Of a stretch of 38,123 nt of DNA, positions 32,123-38,123 are shown in pieces. The position numbers and the translations under genes are program-made. The stretch lies in contig CAJOIH010000021.1 in NCBI GenBank assembly GCA_905234455.1, positions 1-38,123 on the forward strand, given 5' to 3'. The notes under the pieces were generated by a model. It was given only the letters and a program-made list of their open reading frames with translations, was not told the origin of the DNA and ran no database searches. Origin of the DNA: an uncultured Bacteroidales bacterium. Its GTDB lineage: Bacteria; Bacteroidota; Bacteroidia; Bacteroidales; F082. Numbering within the stretch: position 1 is the first letter of the stretch; each line of letters begins with the position of its first letter.

Positions 32123-34435
32123 TTATTCGACCATCAACTTTTTGGTCACAACCGAACCGTTCTGGTTCTTGATGTTGACCATGTAAATGCCTTTGTTCCA
32201 GTTGGAAGCGTCGATGGTGACCACCTGGCCTTGGGCTTCGAGGACCTTCTGGCCCACGAGGTTGTACACCTCAACGGTGGCTACCTCCTGGCTCTCCACC
32301 GTGAAGCTGCCCGAGGTCGGGTTGGGATAGATCTCACAGCGGCTGCCGTTCTCCTCCACGCCGTCGTACCAACTGCTGTCAAGTGTGATTCGCACCGGTT
32401 GGGTTCCCAAGGTTGAAACCACATTGAGAACTACATCAAATGCTTCTTTGGCAACAAAGTTGTCTGGAGTGATTGCAACTACCATGCTGCCTCCTTGTGG
32501 GAGCACGCAGGGAAGGTCTTGGGAAAACTCCAAGTACAGATAATTGGTTTCTAATTCAGCGATTTCGTTGATGGTGACATCGGCGCCGGTGTTGTTGGCG
32601 ATGGTCAGGATTTGTGTCTCTTCAGGTGCGCTGAACACCATTTCGGTGGCGCTGAGGGTGAGGGCTGCGGTAGCGGCCATGGTGGTTTTGGCCATCTTCA
32701 CCGAGGTCATGTCGTCGGCATAGAGCGCCTGGACTTCAACCACGTTGAACTCATCGGTCACCGTGGTGCTGAAATCGTTGGCGGTGACGTTGCCGGCCAA
32801 CACACCGTTGACATACACATCGTAGCTCAGGGCGTTGCCGCCTTCGGGAGTATCCCAAGTGGCTCTCAAGGTACCTTCGTTCAAGGCCACATCGAGGTTC
32901 TGCACAGGATAGGGATGGATGTCGGTGTATTCATACATGAAGTGGCTGTTGAGCATCTCCTTGGTGCCGTATTCCTGGAGCCAAGCAGAGACTTCGAGGT
33001 CGCTCATCTCCTCCACATGGGTGCTTGACAGGTCTTGGGTGAACTCAAAGTGCTGGTAGTTGCCAGCTTCGATGTTCACGTCGTCGCCCGTGGGATTGGT
33101 CAAGAACTTCATGAAGACGTGGTGGAACGAAGTTTCGCCGTTGCCGCCGACGTTGTTATGGGTTTCCTTCTCGTTCACGCTGACGAAAGCCTTGGCGGTG
33201 TTCAGGTCATAGTACGACATGAAGTCGACCTTCACGGTGATGGTGTTACCGCTGACGTTGAACGAACCTCTAACCTCAGTGAAAGCGGGATCGTTGTAAT
33301 GGTTGTCGAGCGTGGCTTGGGTCACGGCTGCATAGCCTTGGTCCTGGCCGTCGAGGAAGCACTGGGGAACGGCGCTCACATTGTAATAGGTCCTTCTGAC
33401 GCCGCCTTCGTTGGTATAATACGGGTCACCGTTGCCGGGCCAGTTCATCTGGTATTTGGTATAGGTGAACTTGCCGGGGTTGTTGTTGGTAAGGTTCAGC
33501 ATCGTGGTGTTCACGCTGACGCACGGTCCGCAGGTGGAGCTTGAGAAGTGCTCGATCATGGGGATGCGCTGTGTCTCGCCCATGGCGACGCCGATGGCCT
33601 TCTCCATGAGGTCGTTCGACGGGTCGTCGTCGGCCACGCCGTTGACAGCCCTGACGGCCACTGTAAGGTTATAGCTGCCGGGGATCAGGCTCAGGGGCTC
33701 CGTGAAGATGAGTTGGGTGGTGGCGAGTGAAGCCATGTTGACATCGAAGGTCTCCTCAACAACCGGCTCATTGTCGAGCTGGTAGGCCACGGTGAGTTGA
33801 GTTACTGTGGTGATACCCTTGTTGGAAACGGAGAAGGCGACGTCTTTGCTTCCGGCGCTCGTCACGCTGCTCATGTCGATCGAAGCCAACGAAATGTCGA
33901 GGTTTTCTTGGGAGAAGATCTCGATGTCATCGAAGAACCAGTCGTTGATGTTGTAGCTGTTGCCAGTGTAGAAGAGGCTGAATTTCACCGAGCTGCCACC
34001 CATGTCGGCGGTGGTGATGTTTTCGGTGACCGTCCACGAGTTGCTCGTGTTGTAGCTCTGTTGCCAAGCCACGTTCCAGGTGGTGCCGTCGTCGGAACTG
34101 GTGGCGATACCAAGGGTGTGGCTGCCCGAATAGTTGTCGAGGGCGTGCTTGAAGCTCACCACGACCGAGGTCACGCCGGTCATGTCAACGGCGGGCATCA
34201 CTACGCGTGAGGTGCCGTTGAATTGGGGGCTCCATGCCAGATGGAGCTCGTTGGCTGAGCCGCCGGCGTTTTGTGTCGACGAGATGCTCCAGTTGCTGGT
34301 GCCGCTACCGGTGATCTGCCATCCGGCAGGCATCGAGGTGCCGTCGAAATGCTCACTGACGAAAGTCGTTCTTGTTTGGGCCAACACTGATACGGAAACC
34401 AGCATTGCCGCAAAAAGGAATAATGTTCTTTTCAT
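32123..34435 (-). CDS. T9SS-sorted secreted protein with choice-of-anchor J-like and Omp28-like domains
   Basis: The 770-residue protein has a signal peptide (MKRTLFLFAAMLVSVSVLAQ). Residues ~25-180 resemble a choice-of-anchor J / MAM-like beta-sandwich (EHFDGTSMPAGWQITG, WFFDDIEIF). Residues ~185-280 look like a CARDB/immunoglobulin-like domain. An Omp28-type thioredoxin-like domain follows, with MIEHFSSSTCGPCVSVN, whose CxxC is Cys302-Cys305, and later a PQCFLDGQ segment. Fibronectin III-like sequence appears near VQNLDVALNEGTLRATWDTP. The C-terminus is a type A T9SS sorting domain (CEIYPNPTSGSFTVES, VEVYNLVGQKVLE, KGIYMVNIKNQNG). It is probably displayed on the cell surface; the CxxC may be redox active, but its substrate is unknown. 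Confidence 0.82.
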   Translation of the reverse strand: MKRTLFLFAAMLVSVSVLAQTRTTFVSEHFDGTSMPAGWQITGSGTSNWSISSTQNAGGSANELHLAWSPQFNGTSRVVMPAVDMTGVTSVVVSFKHALDNYSGSHTLGIATSSDDGTTWNVAWQQSYNTSNSWTVTENITTADMGGSSVKFSLFYTGNSYNINDWFFDDIEIFSQENLDISLASIDMSSVTSAGSKDVAFSVSNKGITTVTQLTVAYQLDNEPVVEETFDVNMASLATTQLIFTEPLSLIPGSYNLTVAVRAVNGVADDDPSNDLMEKAIGVAMGETQRIPMIEHFSSSTCGPCVSVNTTMLNLTNNNPGKFTYTKYQMNWPGNGDPYYTNEGGVRRTYYNVSAVPQCFLDGQDQGYAAVTQATLDNHYNDPAFTEVRGSFNVSGNTITVKVDFMSYYDLNTAKAFVSVNEKETHNNVGGNGETSFHHVFMKFLTNPTGDDVNIEAGNYQHFEFTQDLSSTHVEEMSDLEVSAWLQEYGTKEMLNSHFMYEYTDIHPYPVQNLDVALNEGTLRATWDTPEGGNALSYDVYVNGVLAGNVTANDFSTTVTDEFNVVEVQALYADDMTSVKMAKTTMAATAALTLSATEMVFSAPEETQILTIANNTGADVTINEIAELETNYLYLEFSQDLPCVLPQGGSMVVAITPDNFVAKEAFDVVLNVVSTLGTQPVRITLDSSWYDGVEENGSRCEIYPNPTSGSFTVESQEVATVEVYNLVGQKVLEAQGQVVTIDASNWNKGIYMVNIKNQNGSVVTKKLMVE

Positions 34436-34479
34436 AAGCGATAAGTTTATTAGTTATTAATTGATTGTTGTCGTGACTG

Positions 34480-34487
34480 CAAAAATA
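34480..34487 (-). promoter_or_regulatory. -7 promoter element (TATTTTTG) for the Omp28-like gene
   Basis: TATTTTTGCAGTC on the minus strand matches TAnnTTTG and is 44 nt before the ATG at 34435. It lies within 7 nt of the ABC transporter stop codon, so its -33 region is inside that gene. Confidence 0.6.
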
Positions 34488-34493
34488 AACAAA

Positions 34494-36209
34494 TCATTGA
34501 AAACCAGGAAGGGCGGCAATCAATTTTTTGGTGTAATCGTTTTGTGGATGTTCAAACAGTTCGTCGGCATCGTTGTATTCCACGGGCTTCCCGTTATACA
34601 TCACCAGCACCCGGTCGCTCATGAATCGCACCACGCTCAAGTCGTGCGAGATGAAGATATAGGTGAGGTGGCGTTCCTCCTTCAGGCGGTTCAGCAGGTT
34701 GAGCACCTGGGCTTGCACCGACACGTCGAGGGCCGACACTGACTCGTCGCAGATGATCAGTCTGGGGTTCACCGCCAGGGCCCGCGCGATGCAGATGCGC
34801 TGGCGCTGGCCTCCCGAGAATTCATGGGGATAACGGTCGTAATGGGCCGCCTCCAGCCCCACCTGTTCCAGTAAATCGCTGACAATCAGCCTGCACTTGT
34901 GCCGGTCGGTCTCCAGCCCATGCACCTTCAGCGGCTCGGCGATGGCTTCGCCAATCCTGATGCGGGGGTTCAAAGAAGAGTAGGGATCCTGAAACACAAT
35001 TTGGGCCTGCTTGCGAAAGTCGCGTAACTCTTTGTTTTTCAGAGAAGTGATCTCGACACCGTCGAACCAGACCTTGCCTCCCGTGGGTTCCTGCAGGCGC
35101 AGGATGCTGCGTCCCAAAGAGGTTTTGCCGCAACCCGATTCGCCCACCAGCCCCAGGGTCTCGCCTTCGTACACCTCCAGGCTGACGTCGTCGACGGCCT
35201 TCACATGGTCGTATACCCGGTTGAAGATGCCTTTGGTGAGGGGATACCAGGTTTGAAGGTGTTCCACCTTTAATATAGGATCGCGCGCATAAAGCTCATT
35301 CAAACGACGTTGCCGCTCCGAGTTGGTGATCTGCAACTCGTTGAGGATCTGTTCCTTGCCGCCCGACCACTGTCCATCAAGAAACTCCTTCACGATGGGC
35401 AGTTTTTTCAGGCGGATCTTCATCGGGGGGCGGCAGGCCAAAAGACCTTGGGTATAGGGATGTTGTGGGTTTTCAAGCACTTGCTCGACCGTTCCCCGTT
35501 CCAAGATTTCGCCGTTGTGCATCACGATGACATCGTCGGCAATCTCGGCCACCACACCCAGGTCGTGGGTGATGAACACCATGCCCATGCCCGTGTCCTG
35601 CTGGAGCTTTCGCAGCAGCTTGAGGATCTCTTTCTGCACCGTCACGTCGAGGGCGGTAGTAGGTTCGTCGGCGATGAGGAGCTGGGGGTTGCAGGCGATG
35701 GCCATGGCGATCATCACCCGCTGTTTCTGTCCACCGCTCAGCTCGTGGGGATAGCTGTCGTAGATGGCTGCGGGCCGCGGCAACATCACCTGGCCGAACA
35801 GCTTCAAAACCCGGTCGCGAGCCACCTGCCTTGTCACCTTCTCGTGCCGGCGAATCATCTCAGCCACTTGGTAGCCGCAACGGTACACGGGGTTGAGCGA
35901 GGTCATCGGCTCCTGGAAGATCATGGCGATGCGCTTGCCCCTTACGTCGGCCATCTGTTTCTCGTTGAAGTCCTTGATATCCAAGCCTTCAAGCAGCATG
36001 GCATCGGCTTTCACGCGGCTCACCTTGGGGTTGAGCAGGTGCATCACCGCGAGGTTGCTCACCGACTTGCCCGAGCCCGACTCGCCCACAATGCCCAATG
36101 TGCGGCCTTGCTGGATGTCGAAGTCGATGCCATGCACCACCTCGCGCCATTCCTCGTCATTGAGGAAGTCGATGGTCAGGTTTTTTATTTCTAACAGCGG
36201 CTGGGACAT
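34494..36209 (-). CDS. Peptide-type ABC transporter, fused dual ATP-binding subunit
   Basis: The 571-residue protein carries two complete ABC ATPase domains in tandem, like DppD fused to DppF or like YejF. Domain 1 has Walker A GESGSGKS (42-49), signature LSGGQKQR and Walker [10 protein letters not shown]. Domain 2 has Walker A GESGCGKT, signature FSGGQRQR and Walker [13 protein letters not shown]. Each domain ends with an oligopeptide-ABC C-terminal extension ([11 protein letters not shown], then [11 protein letters not shown]). It should power uptake of di- or oligopeptides through permeases not encoded in this window. It has its own upstream -7 element. Confidence 0.92.
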   Translation of the reverse strand: MSQPLLEIKNLTIDFLNDEEWREVVHGIDFDIQQGRTLGIVGESGSGKSVSNLAVMHLLNPKVSRVKADAMLLEGLDIKDFNEKQMADVRGKRIAMIFQEPMTSLNPVYRCGYQVAEMIRRHEKVTRQVARDRVLKLFGQVMLPRPAAIYDSYPHELSGGQKQRVMIAMAIACNPQLLIADEPTTALDVTVQKEILKLLRKLQQDTGMGMVFITHDLGVVAEIADDVIVMHNGEILERGTVEQVLENPQHPYTQGLLACRPPMKIRLKKLPIVKEFLDGQWSGGKEQILNELQITNSERQRRLNELYARDPILKVEHLQTWYPLTKGIFNRVYDHVKAVDDVSLEVYEGETLGLVGESGCGKTSLGRSILRLQEPTGGKVWFDGVEITSLKNKELRDFRKQAQIVFQDPYSSLNPRIRIGEAIAEPLKVHGLETDRHKCRLIVSDLLEQVGLEAAHYDRYPHEFSGGQRQRICIARALAVNPRLIICDESVSALDVSVQAQVLNLLNRLKEERHLTYIFISHDLSVVRFMSDRVLVMYNGKPVEYNDADELFEHPQNDYTKKLIAALPGFQ

Positions 36210-36226
36210 CTAAATCTATTTTAAGG

Positions 36227-36234
36227 CAAAAATA
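36227..36234 (-). promoter_or_regulatory. -7 promoter element (TATTTTTG) for the ABC ATPase gene
   Basis: TATTTTTGCC on the minus strand matches TAnnTTTG, 17 nt before the ATG at 36209, in the 80-nt gap after the ComF-like gene. Confidence 0.6.
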
Positions 36235-36289
36235 AGAATAAATGGCTATTCTTTAAGTTTTTTTATTTCTTCCTGTAATTTGGATATCC

Positions 36290-36994
36290 TCAACGTCCAG
36301 CGCATGCCGCGGTAGCACAGCTGATCACTATCCCCGGCACCTCGGCCAGCTTCATTGCGCAAGCCTCCAGGGTGGCTCCCGTGGTGAGCACGTCATCGAT
36401 CAGCAATACATATTTCCCCTCAAGCTGATCGGCAAAGCGCACTTCAAAAATGTCCTTCACATTCTGCCAACGCTCCTCCTTGGTCTTATGCGTCTGGGTG
36501 GCGGTATTCACCGACCGCACCAAAAAACGGTCTCCAACGGGGATTCCCGTCACTTCGGAGAGGCCTTGTGCAATCATCAAGCTCTGGTTATAGCCTCGCT
36601 GCCGTTCGCGCTTGGGATGGAGCGGTACGGGAATCAGGCAGTCGACACCTTGAAACAGCGGTGCCTCCTTGATGGATTTGCCCAGCTCTTGCCCCAGAAA
36701 CACGCCAGCTTCGCTGTTGCCCTTGTATTTCAGCTCATGGATCAGGTGCTGCACCTTGCCTTCTTTCGAGAAGAAGAAGCAGGCGGTGACGGCCTTCAGG
36801 CGGACCGTGCCGTAAAACAACCGCGCCAACGGATTGTCTTCGTTGCGCTCATAACCGGTCTTGGGCAGCAGGTTGCGGCAACGGGTGCAGACCACATGCT
36901 CGAACTGGAACAGCGGGGTGCCACAGGCGGCACACACCGAAGGGTAGAACAATCCTATAATAGAATGAATAAAACTAAATTTCATATATTGCAT
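36290..36994 (-). CDS. ComF-family phosphoribosyltransferase-like protein
   Basis: The 234-residue protein has an N-terminal zinc-ribbon-like element (Cys21, Cys24, Cys36, Cys39; CAAC and CTRC). A type I phosphoribosyltransferase fold follows, with PRPP-binding motif VLLIDDVLTTGATLEA near residues 193-208. DCLIPVPLHPKRERQRGYNQS in the middle is the ComF/GntX signature, given in outline. In competent bacteria ComF helps DNA uptake, but the family is widespread and its substrate here is unknown. The start is either 36994 or 36985 (MKFSFIHS). The -7 element at 37005-37012 leaves almost no leader for the first, so 36985 is slightly more plausible. Confidence 0.85.
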   Translation of the reverse strand: MQYMKFSFIHSIIGLFYPSVCAACGTPLFQFEHVVCTRCRNLLPKTGYERNEDNPLARLFYGTVRLKAVTACFFFSKEGKVQHLIHELKYKGNSEAGVFLGQELGKSIKEAPLFQGVDCLIPVPLHPKRERQRGYNQSLMIAQGLSEVTGIPVGDRFLVRSVNTATQTHKTKEERWQNVKDIFEVRFADQLEGKYVLLIDDVLTTGATLEACAMKLAEVPGIVISCATAACAGR

Positions 36995-37004
36995 TTTGAT
37001 TCTG

Positions 37005-37012
37005 CAAATATA
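37005..37012 (-). promoter_or_regulatory. -7 promoter element (TATATTTG) for the ComF-like gene
   Basis: TATATTTGCAG on the minus strand matches TAnnTTTG and lies in the 23-nt gap after the upstream gene's stop (37018). The ATG choices are 10 and 19 nt downstream. Confidence 0.65.
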
Positions 37013-37017
37013 GAAAT

Positions 37018-37689
37018 TTATTTTATTGTATCATAAATGTAATAATTATATTCAACGGAATAGTCAAGAGAGTCGGGGAGGAGCTCGTCGGTGCGTCCCT
37101 GTTCCCTTAGGATCTCGTTGAACATCTTGCGATTGCGCAGCAATTTGTTCTGCCGGCGTGCGCTCGAGTTGTATTTGTCGTAGAGATATTGGATTGGACT
37201 GGCCGTGAATCCTCCGTTCTCAATATTGAAATAAGGGTCGCGTTTGCGGCCCGTCCTCATGCCAGCAAGCTCTTCGTTGAGGCGCTGTATCTCGCGCGGC
37301 ATAGGCTTGGAAGGCATGTCGATAATCATCTGTTTGAACGTCTTGTAGTCGTAAAATGGCCAGATGGTAACCTCCTTGAGGGTGATGGTATCGCGTTCGA
37401 GCATGATCTGTAAGGTATCGCTGCTCAGCGTGGAGTCCACCGGAATGAGTTTTCGAGCATAGCCCAGGCAGCTCACCCAAAGGGTATCGACCATCCGTGC
37501 CGGGATGAAGAACACGCCGTCGCGGTTGGAGATGGTGCCGCAGTGACCCATCTTGGGCAGCAGGCTGTCGGACGTAACGATTTTACCTAAAACGGGAAGT
37601 CGTTTCTCCATATCCAGCACATCCTGCCCTTGGGCCAAAAGCCTAAGGCCAAGAAACAAAAGCACCACTATGAGTATAAACCGTTTCAA
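37018..37689 (-). CDS. Exported protein with carboxypeptidase-regulatory-like domain
   Basis: The 223-residue protein has a signal peptide (MKRFILIVVLLFLGLRLLAQ). Residues ~33-110 look like a CarboxypepD_reg-like (TonB-receptor plug-type) beta domain: LPVLGKIVTSDSLLP, then GTISNRDGVFFIPA, VSCLGYARKLIPVD and DTITLKEVTIWPF. The remainder is helical and charged, with YLYDKYNSSARRQNKLLRN in outline. Such proteins are common in Bacteroidota and are thought to sit in the periplasm or outer membrane; no defined function. It starts 25 nt after the DUF3109 gene and is probably co-transcribed with it. Confidence 0.75.
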   Translation of the reverse strand: MKRFILIVVLLFLGLRLLAQGQDVLDMEKRLPVLGKIVTSDSLLPKMGHCGTISNRDGVFFIPARMVDTLWVSCLGYARKLIPVDSTLSSDTLQIMLERDTITLKEVTIWPFYDYKTFKQMIIDMPSKPMPREIQRLNEELAGMRTGRKRDPYFNIENGGFTASPIQYLYDKYNSSARRQNKLLRNRKMFNEILREQGRTDELLPDSLDYSVEYNYYIYDTIK

Positions 37690-37714
37690 TGTGAGGATTT
37701 AAAACCTTATAACG

Positions 37715-38123
37715 CTATTCACCTCTGATTATTATTTCCTCAAGACGTTGATACCAATCCTCCCCGAATTTCCGAATCAACGGACCTTTGAGGAACTTCC
37801 AAAGCGGAATGCCTTCTTTTTCGCCTTTGCGCTTGGCGGGCACGCAAACGCTCCATTCATGGTAAAGAATATGGGTGAAACCATCTTTTTCCAGCAATCG
37901 GATAGGGTAGAGGTGGCATGAAATCGGCTTCCAAAAGTCGCATTTACCCTCAAGATAAGCTTTTTCAATCGCACAAAGCGCTGTACCATTGTCATGGAAA
38001 TAAACAAAGGCACACTCAGCCCCATTCACCAAAGGCGTGACCAGTTCTCCGTTTTCATCGTAATCATATACGTCACCATTTTCAATTATTTGAATCCCCT
38101 CGGGACGCATATACTCTTTAATG
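37715..38123 (-). CDS. DUF3109-family protein, 5' end cut by the window
   Basis: The frame stays open through the right edge (IKEYMRPEGIQIIENGDVYD), so the gene starts outside the window and the ATG at 38110 is probably internal. The visible ~136 residues fit the C-terminal two thirds of DUF3109. It shows GAECAFVYFHDNGTALCAIEKA, then GKCDFWKPISCHLYPIRL and HEWSVCVPAKRKGE (outlines). The several spaced Cys residues suggest a metal or Fe-S cluster site, as in related YkgJ-type proteins. Function unknown. It lies 25 nt upstream of the carboxypeptidase-regulatory-like gene on the same strand. Confidence 0.8.
   Translation of the reverse strand, partial: IKEYMRPEGIQIIENGDVYDYDENGELVTPLVNGAECAFVYFHDNGTALCAIEKAYLEGKCDFWKPISCHLYPIRLLEKDGFTHILYHEWSVCVPAKRKGEKEGIPLWKFLKGPLIRKFGEDWYQRLEEIIIRGE

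Overview
The window looks like a chromosomal segment of an uncultured or unnamed member of the Bacteroidales (Bacteroidota). The case rests on several things seen in the sequence. Four proteins are secreted through the type IX secretion system and carry C-terminal sorting domains with PNP motifs and GTYTL/GKIVI-like ends. Bacteroidota-specific families are present (BACON, DUF3244, DUF4292, DUF4175, DUF3109, Omp28-like). Start codons mostly lack Shine-Dalgarno sequences, and many genes are preceded by the Bacteroidota -7 promoter element TAnnTTTG. I cannot name a genus.

Region 1 (1-9.8 kb) is accessory and visibly AT-richer in its secreted genes. It holds the start of a PD-(D/E)XK (Rpn-like) protein cut by the window edge, an AAA-ATPase/PD-(D/E)XK gene bracketed by a 20-bp direct repeat, a two-gene unit of T9SS-exported proteins (one an M43-type metalloprotease fused to a beta-helix), a short T9SS protein, a DUF3244 protein, and a frameshifted TPR/helix-turn-helix lipoprotein.

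Region 2 (9.6-24.4 kb) is a long run of minus-strand core genes. The distal unit, starting at its own promoter near 15.05 kb, is flippase, dut, TPR protein, DUF4292 lipoprotein, EnvC-like protein, and a 50-residue lipoprotein that overlaps the EnvC end. Most of these genes overlap or nearly touch, which suggests a cell-envelope operon. The proximal unit, starting at a promoter near 24.39 kb, is DUF4175 membrane protein, ybeY, mnmG, methyltransferase, and sensor histidine kinase. Two parS-like sequences flank mnmG.

Region 3 (24.4-26.7 kb) is a plus-strand pair, a BACON lipoprotein and a polytopic GT-C-like membrane protein, transcribed divergently from DUF4175. Two convergent tRNA genes follow, Cys(GCA) and Thr(CGT), which share an identical 19-nt promoter/leader sequence.

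Region 4 (27-38.1 kb) contains rnr divergent from nrdDG (anaerobic ribonucleotide reductase and its radical-SAM activase, consistent with an anaerobe), a perfect bidirectional terminator, a T9SS Omp28-like protein, a dual-ATPase peptide ABC transporter subunit, a ComF-like phosphoribosyltransferase, a carboxypeptidase-regulatory-like exported protein, and a DUF3109 gene cut by the right edge.

I do not see a clearly new multi-gene system. The best leads are the direct-repeat-flanked ATPase/nuclease gene beside a second nuclease-like gene, the parS-like sites around mnmG, the paired repeats upstream of nrdD, and the small CxxC lipoprotein.
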